A program made the translations under genes and the position numbers. A DNA stretch of 64,000 nt from Acanthosepion pharaonis (taxonomy: Eukaryota; Mollusca; Cephalopoda; Sepiida; Sepiidae), in NCBI GenBank assembly GCA_903632075.3, contig CAHIKZ030004736.1, positions 680,001 through 744,000 on the forward strand, given 5' to 3'. Shown here one piece after another: positions 47,792-58,645 of the stretch (within the stretch, counting starts at the first letter, position 1; every line of letters begins with the position of its first letter). The notes under the pieces are model-generated. The model had not been told where the DNA came from, ran no database searches, and was given only the letters and a program-made list of their open reading frames with translations.

Positions 47792-48589
47792 TTCCACAAG
47801 CGGGAAGTGTTAGAAAGGAAACGTTTAGCATAGAAGTTACGGTTATATGTAACCAATTCAACAATAAATTGATGAGACATTGTTGCGAATCTAGTACATC
47901 GCTTAAATTCATAAAGTCTGAAACAATTACCATGAAAGTATTTATAGAAAAGGTACAAGAAAGCTCCATTATGGCGACGGGGAAGTGACTGAAGCCGAGA
48001 TGCTATGTCAGGAACAATAATATTGCAGATTCTTCTTTGGATTTCATCAAAAATCTCTAAATAGTTAGCAAAAGCACCGCACCATACGTAGCAGGATTAT
48101 TCAAATCGCGGATTAATGGTAGACTTATAATTATGTAAGATAAATTCTGGAGAGAGAAATTGTCTAACGCAAAACATACGCCGATTCTTTCAGACGTCTG
48201 ACTTTCTAGCGTCGTTCTCTTTACCTTTACTTTATTATTTTTAATTGGACGTTAAAGAAAAATGAAAGAAATATTGAAAGAATAAATGTGATTCATACGT
48301 CAGGATGCGGGTTTCAACTAAAATTGTCATTTTTCCAAGGACAGTTGCAATGTTCATGGCTACACCGACTTCCAAAAAAATTTACCAAATGACCTCACAT
48401 CAAATTTCTTAGTCTAGTTCCTGGAATTGCTCGGAATGAGAAATTAAAAGCTGAGGATTAATTCAAGTCCGCATCATTGCATTCACCTACGTGCATATTC
48501 TTTTGGGAAAACTATGAATCAATCACTTTTCCAAAACTATTGGTTAAATCTGTAAGAAACATTGTTATTCTCAAAAAAATGTTAATTCT
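47791..48589. other. Unannotated intronic stretch
   Basis: Nothing recognised. Confidence 0.5.
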
Positions 48590-48705
48590 CTCTCTCAAAA
48601 GAACAATAATTCTTTTTCAAAATATGTTTTAGTTTTAAATAGCCACTAAGGGTTGATAAGTCGTAAAAAATCAATCAATCTTAGTCTGATGTACTTTTTA
48701 GCAAA
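48590..48705 (+). repeat. 5S/tRNA SINE, 3'-end fragment
   Basis: 'agttttaaatagccactaag' then 'ggttgataagtcgtaaaaaa' and 'tcaatcaat' match 22034-22085. The head is absent. Confidence 0.5.
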
Positions 48706-49545
48706 CCTTTGTATATAGGAAATCGATTAACATAACAAAAACTTTCGAAGGATCGCCGCAATTTACTTGCCTATATCTCATAATGCCATATTCTCCCATA
48801 ATGCATTTCTCTCTGTAAATTTTGTCTTCCCTTTAAAAATCTTCGATCTTTCATTTGTTTTAATAACAAACAATGTGTAAATGGACAGTTTAAAATTGAT
48901 TAAATAAAAACGCAATGAGTGGTTGGGGTAAAAATGATCCTAGACAAGTCGACTTAAGGGATTTCCTATCATTCCACTCAATCTTTTACTCATTCGCTGA
49001 AAAAAATAAAACATCATTGTTTTTATTTCACTGCAAGTAACAATACATATGTTCTTGATTCTCTGCGGGCATTAATTCGTCCGCCATTTAGTAGTAAAAA
49101 ATAAATAAGTAGAAACATCGCTGCCAACTGCAAGCGACTCAATTATCTCCCTTTTCATTAAAAAACGCCAGTCATTCATTCATCTTGTCTATTTATTTCA
49201 TATGGTCGAGCTGATTAGCAAATATTGAAAAATAGATCCCATGGAGAATATTTGTTTAAACAATGATTAAAATAAGAAATATAAAAACCGAATCACCAGA
49301 GAGCAATGCTTAACAAGATATTGGTGCAAACCAGTATCGCCGTATTGAGATCGATCCTTACTAGGTAACTTTCATTTTTAAACAAGTACAGAAATAAGAA
49401 ACAACACCTGGCAATGACGAAGTGGTTAAGAAATTTAATGTCACAGATCATTACAACTGAAGTGATTTCGATCCTTTTAGGTAGCCTGTACTGGTGGCCA
49501 TGTGTCAGATTAAAAAATACACTTGATCATGTCACACTTGCTAAC

Positions 49546-49546
<1 letters not shown>
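48706..49546. other. Unannotated intronic stretch
   Basis: Nothing recognised. Confidence 0.5.
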
Positions 49547-49600
<54 letters not shown>

Positions 49601-49604
49601 TCCA

Positions 49605-49694
<90 letters not shown>
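49547..49694. repeat. Two (TA)n blocks ending in (CA)n
   Basis: TA 49547-49594 and 49611-49682, then CA to 49694. Repetitive Ile-Tyr frames here are artefacts. Confidence 0.97.
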
Positions 49695-49696
<2 letters not shown>

Positions 49697-50410
49697 TTCG
49701 GATCAGGTTTTTCACGAAGAAATAAAACTTGCTGAAATTTCGCAATTTAATGGACCGTCCATTTTTCTAATTCATCGTTAAATTAATCGAACATTAATTA
49801 ATTGCGAAATTCTATGACTAGACACATAGACGTATATGCGTATCTGTGTCCGTCTGTGTGTGTGTGCGAGAGAGTGAGTGTCTCTCTCTTCCCCTCTCTC
49901 TCTCTCTGTATGTGTTGGCGTAAAAGATGGCAATACAATTTGTTGATAGGAAAATCATCTGGTCTCGACAGAGTTCATTCTGATGGATTCCCATTCTATC
50001 AAATCTCATTTAATTTGCCATCCAACCCAACGACGCCATTTATTTTTTTTTCTTTCTCCTTGATATTTTGTACTAATTATGTATTTTGAAGTTTCAAGTG
50101 CAAAAACCAGGATGTTACCCATGACTATCTGATGTACTGGCCAAAGTTTACATAGTGAAAAAAAAACTTATAAAATCAGAAAATACGGCATTTAATATGA
50201 TATATCCCGCTGATTTTCTCCCAAAATGGCTAAAAATATACTCCAGGTCTTATATATCAAGTACGTATCATATAGTCTAACGTTTACCCTGTCTGTCAGT
50301 ACCTCTACCTCACCAAAATTCATAAGACTAATTATAAAGGTATTATCGAATACAGTAGTTAACTAACTCTGTTGTAAATATTTTGATTGGGTGATTCATT
50401 TTCTATGACT
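49695..50410. other. Unannotated intronic stretch
   Basis: TG and TC/GA simple tracts at 49850-49910. No gene recognised. Confidence 0.5.
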
Positions 50411-50738
50411 TTCAACCCTTACAGGTTATTTAAAGACATTTTAGATTGTTAGATTTTTTTAAGATAATAATGGTTTAATGATACATGTTTTACTAATTAA
50501 CCCATAGCTGTGGAGGAGAAGAGTTGGATTCATTTCTTCCGAAGAGCATTAAAGAGCATCCGTAAGTAAATATAACGAACCCAACGAGAATTGGAAATTT
50601 GCTTTCCAATTAACAATTCCGAGCCGATATTCATTATACCGCCCGTATATTTAAGCTTACAGCGCATGGTATTCTCAATCGGTCAACCATTTAGGATTCA
50701 GCGTTGTTTAACTTCGGTGTTAACGTGGCCGTAAGCTT
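50411..50738 (-). repeat. 5S/tRNA composite SINE, copy C
   Basis: On the minus strand: 'gcttacggccacg' (50738), 'cgaagttaaacaacgctga', 'ggttgaccgattgagaatacc', 'gcgctgtaagctt', then a tRNA-like part and body ending 'acctgtaagggttga' (50411). Same layout as 29332-29682. Confidence 0.75.
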
Positions 50739-50964
50739 GTGAATATTTTTATTCGTATAAATTATAAAATGTTTTCGTTAAAGTAATGATTTTATAATTC
50801 TTTCGCGATCCAAATTAATATTTTTACAATGATTTTCACCATGTACAAGGACCGAGAGCCACTCAATGTAGATTATTAAAAAATAAAGAAAGAAGAGTGA
50901 AAGTAAAAATATATTGAGAAAAATTGTATTTCATTATTTTCAGTTTAAACAAAGAAAACATGAA

Positions 50965-51090
50965 CAAGTTTATTCGTACCTATATCTTATTATGGTAAGT
51001 TTGTTTTCTGGATACACATGTTTGAGTAAACGTCCTGTTTTTTTTAAACAGTGTTAGTTACGTCTACCGGCACGTGCATTCCGGATACAA
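50965..51090 (+). repeat. MITE-like repeat related to 10126-10345
   Basis: 'tttgagtaaacgtcctg', 'taaacagtgtta' and 'cgtctaccggcacgtg' parallel 10155-10225. Confidence 0.5.
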
Positions 51091-51626
51091 TAAACAAAGT
51101 GTGAACTCCTACACCCCAATTTTCAGTCTTTATTTTCAAAATTCTAAAAGCCATTCTAATACAAAAGAAACAATCCACATTAAATTAAATATATTTCACC
51201 AAATGGGATGCTACATTAGAGTCGGTATAAAATATTTTATATGTGTCCGATATAATTAATACACAAAAATAGCACGTATAAATATTTGATTTTTACAAAT
51301 TCGCTTTACCGTTACACATGACGTCATTTCGAACTATTTCCAGTTCCAGTTCCATTGATCTAAATAAAAAAAAAGCCGGAAAGAATAAAATTATAGTTTA
51401 CCATAGTGAGAAGATTCAGTTCTTGATAATGACTGAAATAGTCAACTGTACTTGAACAAAACAAGAAAAAAATAATAAACTTTGAATAGATTTTTCCCAA
51501 TTTCAATCCCGGTATAAGACATTTCATTTGGAAATTGGAAAAATATAATAAAAAAATAAATAGACAGAACTTATCAGTTGAATTTAACAAAGCTTTTGTG
51601 TATAAATTCTTGTTGCCTAATCACTC
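51091..51626. other. Unannotated intronic stretch
   Basis: Nothing recognised. Confidence 0.5.
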
Positions 51627-51649
51627 CTATCTATCTATCTATCTATCTA

Positions 51650-51694
<45 letters not shown>
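51627..51694. repeat. (CTAT)n-(TA)n microsatellite
   Basis: About six CTAT units then about 21 TA units. Confidence 0.95.
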
Positions 51695-51698
<4 letters not shown>

Positions 51699-52090
51699 TT
51701 TTAAACGGACTTTCATCCGGTGGCAACTAGGATTTTTAGAAGAATGGTTAATCAAGGTTCCGAGATTAAAATTGTCAAAGAGATTTCTAAATCTTTTTTC
51801 AAGACATCCTTTACATTTAAAAAAAATCTTTAAACTCCCAAAAGAAATCATGTTATATTAAATCGGGACGTTCAGACACGCCACTTTATCGTCATTAGAA
51901 TCAGCATTAAAATCTCAACTTTGTTTGCCAAAGATTTCCGATGCACCTCAGATTCCATATCTTAAGTTTTGATTTATAATGCAGATATTTTGTCATTCAT
52001 ACATTGTTCTTTTCTAACAGCTGAGTAGCCTCGTATTTTCGTTCTCTTTTTCTACATTTTCTATGATACCATGAATTATTGTTTTCTGCA
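51695..52090 (+). repeat. Duplicated segment, unit 1
   Basis: Matches 52375-52810 in order: 'gactttcatccggt/gaactttcattcagt', 'aagaaatcat', 'gacgttcagacacgccacttta', 'acattgttcttttct' and 'ctacattttctatga'. Followed by CA then GA repeats (52091-52156). Confidence 0.75.
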
Positions 52091-52098
52091 GACACACA

Positions 52099-52156
<58 letters not shown>
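52091..52156. repeat. (CA)n-(GA)n microsatellite
   Basis: About 12 CA units and about 20 GA units. Confidence 0.95.
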
Positions 52157-52159
<3 letters not shown>

Positions 52160-52293
52160 AGACTTCAAACCCTGAATAATATTTGAAAATAACAATGTTT
52201 GTATTAAATCTCTAAGATTCACACTTTGTAAAAGTTGAATAAAATAGTTCAGCCACCACAAAATAAAGCGTGATAATAAAGTGTACACCACAT

Positions 52294-52296
<3 letters not shown>

Positions 52297-52372
<76 letters not shown>
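52297..52372. repeat. (TA)n-(TG)n microsatellite
   Basis: About 26 TA units and 12 TG units, directly left of duplicated unit 2. Confidence 0.97.
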
Positions 52373-52373
<1 letters not shown>

Positions 52374-52374
52374 G

Positions 52375-52810
52375 ACATTGCTTTAAGCGAACTTTCATTC
52401 AGTTTCAACTACCCTTTTCAAAAGATTGATTAATCATTGTGGTTCAGAGATTTAAATTCTTAAACTTAGTTCTAAATCTTTTTCCAGATATCCTTCATAT
52501 TTTCTAATTCTTTAAACCTTCAGAAGAAATCATATGTGATATTAAATCTGTATTAACTCGGCTTCTCATGAGAGGCAAATCTTGAATCCGTACTAGACGT
52601 TCAGACACGCCACTTTAGCGGCATTCTAATCAATATTCGAATTTATTTCTTTTCCTATACACCTCAATTTTCATGTATTTTCCATGCAGTCATTTTTCAT
52701 CCATGTCCCACATTGTTCTTTTCTCTCTAACTGTTGTGCAGATTAATATTTTCCTTCTGTTGTTCTACATTTTCTATGACGCAATCCATTCTTGTGCTTT
52801 TTGCGAATAA
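52375..52810 (+). repeat. Duplicated segment, unit 2
   Basis: See unit 1. Longer by about 40 bases near 52550-52590. Both units follow a (TA)n tract, so the tract was probably inside the duplicated block. Confidence 0.75.
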
Positions 52811-52904
52811 TATGATTTGCAACAGGAGCAACAACTAAAATGGATAGCCCATGTATACAATGACAATCTAGATACTGATGTTCTACACTAATTTTAACAA
52901 ATCT

Positions 52905-53010
52905 TTAGGAAGGAAATTCCTATCAACACTGGAAAAAGCAATAATAGAATGAATGCTGAATGTTTCTTTATAAGGAAAAGGCAATTCTTTCTATTACCAT
53001 TATCATAGAA
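52905..53010 (+). repeat. Dispersed repeat family R, short copy
   Basis: 'aggaaggaaattcctatcaa' and 'gaatgctgaatgtttcttta' match 54535-54560 and 54650-54690; the centre is deleted. Confidence 0.5.
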
Positions 53011-53059
53011 AACGTACGAGAGTATGTTAGTGTAAATCTATAGAAAAGCGTATAACAAG

Positions 53060-53625
53060 GGCAGTTATTTACACTATTTACATTGTTCGGACTGTTGTCC
53101 TCATTGTTGCCATGTCTCCGTGCCCTGCCTCTTCTGGATGTTTCATTTATCTCCCTTTAACTCAACTCTCCAAGTTTTGGTTCAGTAGCCAGTTATTGAA
53201 CTCATAACCCTTTGGGTCAGTGTCTGGCTCCAACCATCGGTTTTATCCACTAGGACACGTGTCCTTGAGGACATTCGTGTATGGTATTTTTTGGGACTTA
53301 TAAACTTAATGTCTCAGTCACTTTTTTTTTTTTAACCAGAGCTCATATTGCAATTTTCGTTGTTATTATTGCTTTTCTCTAGCAATCCGTATTACTGGTT
53401 CCCATAGCGCATTCATTTCTATGCTTGACCTGTTTAGGAGAGTTTTGTGACCTACCATATATGTTGATTCCTAAAGTTTTCGTAATTTCCAATGATGTTC
53501 TCTGTCTGTTATTTCAACATCATCTCACTGGGGGTGCTGGATCACGTGGAACTAGAATAATCTATCCCGCAATAATGTAAATAATTACAATGCGTCATCT
53601 CAGAAATATCGACAGGTATAAATTG
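53060..53625 (+). repeat. Dispersed repeat family U, long copy
   Basis: Left half 'cattgttcggactgttgtcc', 'gatgtttcatttatctccc', 'cagtagccagttattgaact'; right half 'gtggaactagaataatctat' then 'cccgcaataatgtaaat' and 'catctcagaaat'. Related to 26235-26487 and 63185-63548. The two ends are inverted relatives, suggesting a long-TIR, non-autonomous element. Confidence 0.6.
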
Positions 53626-53689
53626 ATGAAATATATTGCACATTATCGCGAGAATTTCGTTCAAAATTATCTATAAAATCCAATATTAA

Positions 53690-54030
53690 CAATAAAGGAT
53701 TATCCTCAGTGAATAAACAACACTGTAAAATCGGAAAGCGTGCCGTAAGTAATACCTCCTGCTTATTTCCACAGAAGCTGCAACAGATAAAAAGATTGCA
53801 ATAGCACTGGTGGATAGAGTTTTCAATAAGATAATCTTTTCACATAGGCATCACTATTGTTCATGGATTTTTCGAAATGCTCTTCATTTTGTTGATTTAC
53901 AATTATGCATAGAAAGTCATCATTGGTGAAACGCATTAACCACCGCGTAACTGGGTTCTGAACCTTTGTTTGATTTCCGTAAACCTTCAGCAAGCATCGA
54001 CGAATGTCAATAGGTGACAATTTTTATAGC
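53690..54030 (-). pseudogene. mariner-type transposase N-terminal (HTH) fragment
   Basis: The minus strand reads SPIDIRRCLLKVYGNQ then VTRWLMRFTNDD (54020-53930), resembling the first helix-turn-helix of mariner-family transposases ('SPxEIxRRLxxVYG...VxRWVxRF'). No catalytic region follows. Confidence 0.45.
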
Positions 54031-54039
54031 CGGGGGAAT

Positions 54040-54524
54040 CATTTAATACACCTCAACTTCGTACAGCTTTTCATATCAGACGCTATGTTGTCAAACTTAT
54101 ATCAGTATGAAGACAACAAAATATGGCTTATTTGCAGCATGGCTCAACCTTTACAGAAATGCCAATAACGCCAGCCTGTGATATCGTACGTCAACTTAAT
54201 AAAATCGGAAGTATTTTGAAAGAAACGATTTTATTTTGTTGTCTATAGCATATTTTGGAAATTCGTTGCAAACTCGTGTTTGCCTTATGTTCTTTAAGAA
54301 ATAGTTATTTATTCGTACGTTCTTTAAGGAATAGCAAGCACGAGGATACGACTACGTTTTTTATTACGTTTATTTTTATTACGTTTTTATTACGTTTATT
54401 TTTCTTTATATACTAAGTAAAATGTAATGAAAGATCCAATGATAAGGCATTTGTGATAGCAAGTTGAATGATAGCAAATGTTACTCTAATGATATAATCA
54501 AGATGTTGACTCTTCATACTACTT
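54040..54524. other. Unannotated intronic stretch
   Basis: Contains repeated 'tattacgtttattttt' at 54360-54405. No gene recognised. Confidence 0.5.
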
Positions 54525-54745
54525 TAAACGAAAGGTTAGGAAGGAAACCCTCATCAGTAACAGAAAGAGCGATAACAGTTATTGGACTTGAGAAACCTAT
54601 TTTCCGGAAAAAACTGTTTTAACATAAAGTTTTTTATAAATTTCACCCGAGAATGGATGCTGATTTTTTCCTTATAAGGAAACAGCTAATTTCGAAATTA
54701 CCATTACCATCGAACACATTCAACAGTAACCTATCAAATTGTATC
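54525..54745 (+). repeat. Dispersed repeat family R, fullest copy
   Basis: Order: 'ggttaggaaggaaaccct', 'cagaaagagcgataacag', 'ttccggaaaaaactgtttt', 'tttataaatttcacc', 'ttccttataaggaaac', 'aattaccattacc'. Copies elsewhere keep this order. Confidence 0.6.
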
Positions 54746-54866
54746 TTCTCGGTCACTTACTTTTGATTTTAAGTATCTCTCTCTAAGCTGAAACCAAAGA
54801 TAAAATCTCATATAAAAAAAAACAGCAAATGTCACGATATTATCTCCACCGAATTAAATAACTTAC

Positions 54867-55691
54867 CTTAATTTTTGCCCTGATTGCTAGCTGGTCTCGT
54901 GTTTCGTCAGCGTTTCCAGGTGCAGTCCTCCGCCATAAAACATTACCGACAATCGAATAAGTAATTATTAACATGACAAGTGGTACCATACACGTAAGCA
55001 ACATGACCACCCAGCTGTAGGCCATTCGGTGTTCCGGTTCTGACCACGTCTCGGCGCATTCCATTTTGGCGTTGTCGCCAATCCCGTGGACATTGGTTTT
55101 GGCAACGAAAAACTGAACAGACGCGATGGAGACAGCAATCAGCCAGATGCTGGCTATCGTGTAATGTGTCTTCGATGTGGTAATGCGAGATTTTAGCGGG
55201 TTGGTTACCGCTATCAGCCGGTCGATGCCTATGGCCATGTTGGTTGAGACACTCATTGTGACTGAGAAGAGTTGCAGGAAGAGGACGATCGGGCACATGG
55301 GTTTGGTAAAAATCCACGTACCCAGGATGACCACTGTGAATGTAAAAGGGATACAAAAGATGCCCATGATGAGGTCAGCTACGGCCAAGTTAATCAGAAA
55401 TGGCCGGATGTCCGTGCGACATCGTTTGCCCGTGACAAACACAAAAATGGCCAGGATATTGCCGAAAACGGACGCAAATGTCGTCGCACAGTAGACGATG
55501 ATCAAAACGCTTTTCACTTCTGGCGTTAGATAGAAGTGGTTCTCAGGTTCAAGCGTCCAGTTACCCGAGGTTTCTGTGGTAAGTGTTGTCGTCAGGACCA
55601 TAGTGGTTGGCGATTGAGAAGGATGCTGCTCCAGGTCTAACGGGTTTGCAAGATTATAAAGTTGGTTGAGACGTCCATCAAGTTCAAGCAT
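54867..55691 (-). CDS. Peptide-type class A GPCR, coding exon 1 (residues 1-275, N-terminus to end of ICL3)
   Basis: Plasma-membrane receptor of the rhodopsin family, probably for a neuropeptide. It starts MLELDG at 55691; an in-frame stop (55725-55727) lies upstream, so this is the first usable Met in the frame. The N-terminus of about 60 residues has one N-glycosylation site (N44-W-T). TM1 about 61-86 (G-N78), TM2 97-122 (NLAVADL, D106), ECL1 W126, TM3 with C133, ICL2 starting DRL at 157-159 (55223-55215) instead of DRY, TM4 about 177-196 (W183), ECL2 C212 pairing with C133, TM5 about 226-250 (P237). 'TYSIVGNVLW' and 'APGN' after TM5 resemble neurokinin receptors; TM7 resembles NPFF/SIFamide receptors. 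Donor AAG|GTAAGT at 54867/54866. With exons 2 and 3 the protein is 508 residues. Exact ligand unknown. Plus-strand open frames over these bases are shadows. Confidence 0.93.
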
Positions 55692-56289
55692 ATTTGGCTG
55701 CCTTCTCGAATATAGCTTATCAGATTACGGACTTGGGATATGTTTTTGATATATCCGTTTTTATCGGTAGAAAGAATTTCGAAGAATATATTGGTTATAT
55801 ATAAAGAAGACTTAAAAACTGACAAAATATGACACTTTTTATAGGGTTAAAGAAATGTAGATGATTTGTGATAATTTGTTATCCTGGTGACAAACTGATT
55901 TGACAAAACTTTGTTTTTCGGCTGGACAAATATAGATGAATGATGAAATTTTGTCAATTTAACAAGTAGTTCATTGGACAGATTTCTGATAAGATTTATA
56001 TTTGATCGATTTATTCGATGAAACTTACGTCGCTTTTTCAATTGAACAAAGAGTATCTTTCAACAAAGAATACCAACAAAGAGTATTTATAATTGAAATG
56101 TTTCAGATGATGATGCCTGAGACTCATATGGGCGAGAAATGTTTACTGACTCCGTTTCTTCGGCTCATTCTGTTCGACTCTTGTTGCCCTGTGTGAAAAA
56201 AAAAAAAAAAAAAAAAATAATTAATCTTTAAATGTTTACATATTACATTAAATTACTTTATTTAAATAAACATGTTTCATCTAGAATGT
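55692..56289. other. Upstream region of the receptor
   Basis: Should contain 5' UTR or an upstream non-coding exon and possibly promoter sequence, but no TATA box or initiator is convincing. A 21-base A run lies near 56197-56217. Confidence 0.35.
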
Positions 56290-56434
56290 TGCATTTGAGC
56301 AATACATTATATTACACCATATCTGCATTTGAACAACATATTATTGTAATGTATAATATTTGCATTTGAACAAGACATCATTATATTGTATAAGATTTGC
56401 ATTTGAACAACACATTATTGGATTGTATAATATT
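56290..56434 (+). repeat. 37-bp minisatellite, four units
   Basis: Units begin 'tgcatttga(a/g)caa' at 56290, 56324, 56361 and 56398; lengths 34, 37, 37, 37. The last three are close copies. Confidence 0.9.
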
Positions 56435-56930
56435 CCTATATTAATATGAATACTGTTTTGTTTTTGTTTTTTAATTCAAGTGGCCGTTTTCTTAAAACTC
56501 TTGTAGATAAAGCAGGAAATATTTTCCGAATACAAATATAAATTCTTTAAATAAAGTCTTTTAAATTGGTCAATTTAGACGATATCCATTCGCATGTGTG
56601 AACAATGACATCAAAATAAAGCACTATCAATATTAGAGAAGAGTTATGAAATTTCCACATTAGTTTACTTCAATGTTTTCCCCAATGTTTGTTTTATTTC
56701 TGTTCCCTAAATTCTGCGGGATGTTTAAATTGCAATGGTGTTAGAAGATTGTAAAACGACAATCTCCTGATACTGGAAGATACTGGAATGTATTGAAAAA
56801 TGAGAAAAATGAAATGGCAGAAAACTTACCAGTGGACTTAACATTTGCAAAAATCTGGAGTCGATGTGCTCTATATAACATCAATCAATTAAGTCACAAA
56901 TTTTATTTATATTAAATCTATCTGTCTATC

Positions 56931-56935
<5 letters not shown>
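56435..56935. other. Unannotated stretch
   Basis: Nothing recognised. Confidence 0.5.
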
Positions 56936-57004
<69 letters not shown>

Positions 57005-57024
57005 CGTGCGTGCGTGTGTGTGTG
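56936..57024. repeat. (TA)n-(TG)n compound microsatellite
   Basis: About 24 TA units, then TG with TGCG interruptions. Confidence 0.97.
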
Positions 57025-57029
57025 CATGA

Positions 57030-57222
57030 TAACAATATAGTTTTCAGGTATGCTATATGTATAGGTTAACGGGCTTAATATCTGGGATAGAGCGTAACTA
57101 AATATAAAAGTGGAGACTGCAGTCAACACCAAACAGCGTCAGTAATTTATGTTTCAACGTAATCGTATGAATATTGTGTTCAAACATGAAATCGACAGTC
57201 ACCGTTCGGTATAGACCATTAT

Positions 57223-57284
<62 letters not shown>

Positions 57285-57300
57285 TGAGAGAGAGAGAGAG
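57030..57300 (-). repeat. Microsatellite-linked dispersed repeat, inverted copy, with (TA)n-(GA)n
   Basis: 'gctatatgtatagg', 'tgggatagagcgtaac', 'aaaagtgga' and 'caaacatgaaatcga' are the reverse of copy A order. TA 57225-57260 and GA 57261-57300 follow. Confidence 0.6.
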
Positions 57301-57486
57301 GGGAATATGGAAAAAGATTCTGGAGAACAAAAAAGAAAACATCACTGTGAAAAAAAGAACAATTCAAAAGAACATTTTCTGATCAGGTGTCTACCTATAT
57401 TTATAGGAGAAGATTTCTCACTATAGTTTGTTTCATTCTTGAACGCATAAAACACACTGTCGCCACTCGGTGTTCACTTCATTGTA

Positions 57487-57489
<3 letters not shown>

Positions 57490-57545
<56 letters not shown>
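57490..57545. repeat. (CA)n-(TA)n compound microsatellite
   Basis: About 18 CA units then about 10 TA units. Confidence 0.97.
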
Positions 57546-57599
57546 TAATAAATACTAATATTTCCACCCTAAATCCTATTAAAAAATAAAATTAATTAT

Positions 57600-58320
57600 G
57601 TACTACACTAAAGCTAGTATATCTAATTCAATTATTCGTTATGACTGTTCCCCACCAACCAACGTGTTGCAGAAAATCAAGATTGTATATGAATTTAAAT
57701 GTCCTCTGGGAGATTGCATCTCCAACGGAAAAAAATAATATTTATGTTGGCCATACTACGACCACGTTGTCTCGGTGTCTGAGTTTTCACTTGAATGATG
57801 CGTTCAAGTTTTCTAAACATTTACAACAGCATACCTGTCCACATTCGCAATTCAGAAAAATTATTGTTGAAAATACATCTATCCATTTTCATGAAAATGC
57901 TAAATAACCTAAAAATTCTTGAAGCTATATATATATTAAAACATTGAAACCAAACCTTAATAAAATTAATTATGAATACTGCACAGATGTTTTAAAATAT
58001 TTACAGTAGGTAGTTTAAAATATCAAGGTTTGTACTAATATTTTTAATACTTTTTTCTTAAAAAAACTCTCGACAACACCATAACTTAATTACATCCCCA
58101 GAAACGTTACGCAATCCAGTCGCACAATACTCAAATCAGCGTTCTTAACTTCACAACTCAAAAATTTTAACTTTCAGATGAACATAGCAATTTTATCTTT
58201 GAAAATGATGAACACTAATATATTTTTTTTTAAATAAACAACACCCTGATGATGACATTGTGCAAATGTCGAAAGTACTCGGAATAAATAATATGTATCA
58301 ACACGGTAATGTTGTCTCTT
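57600..58320 (+). mobile_element. Penelope-like element, 3' fragment (GIY-YIG, frameshifted)
   Basis: Plus-strand frames read NVLQKIKIVYEFKCPLGD (about 57662-57715), then after a one-base shift NNIYVGHTTTTLSRCLSFHL (about 57736-57795) and HTCPHSQFRKIIVENT (about 57830). This is a GIY-YIG domain plus C-terminus of Penelope type. A degenerate C-terminal tail continues to about 58010. A CTGATGA-stem-GAAA motif lies at 58246-58274. RT is missing. The antisense/short frames here are shadows. Confidence 0.75.
58246..58274 (+). other. CTGATGA-stem-GAAA motif downstream of Penelope fragment
   Basis: CTGATGA (58246-58252), one unpaired T, a 6-bp stem GACATT/AATGTC with loop GTGCA, then GAAA (58271-58274). 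Resembles a hammerhead core but has one extra base before the stem. Confidence 0.45.
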
Positions 58321-58577
58321 TAATAATGACACCAAAGAGTTTGTCCGTGAATATGAAAGGATTCAATTGAAAATAAATAGACAAAACTTGTTTAAATTAT
58401 TCAATGAAACATCTCTCAATATATATCTTTTTGTGTTCGGAAAGCAATTTCCTATTTTATCGCTATGAATTGCAAGTTTGAATTTAAATTCAATGTTATC
58501 TTCTGTCTTTTTTATTCTTTTTTTTTTTAAATGTTTTCTCTCCTTAATAATATTTTCTTTTTCTCATATTCTCTCAC

Positions 58578-58645
58578 ACTCAGTGTCCCTTTGCGTCACT
58601 GTGGCTTTATTGCATTGCTTGCAGCGACATGGTTAAAAAAAAGAT
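58578..58645 (+). repeat. Short dispersed repeat shared with the CpG-rich block
   Basis: 'actcagtgtccctttg', 'cactgtggctttattgc' and 'ttgcttgcagcgac' parallel 40142-40190. Confidence 0.5.

Larger units (their letters stand above)
36603..54866 (-). other. Intron 1 of the receptor gene
   Basis: 18,264 bases between exon 1 donor (AAG|GTAAGT) and exon 2 acceptor. It splits the coding sequence at the start of TM6. Contents are itemised below. Confidence 0.8.

Noticed and set aside
55177..55494. 105-codon plus-strand open frame
   Set aside because: Antisense shadow of receptor exon 1, which has clear GPCR motifs and matching splice phases.
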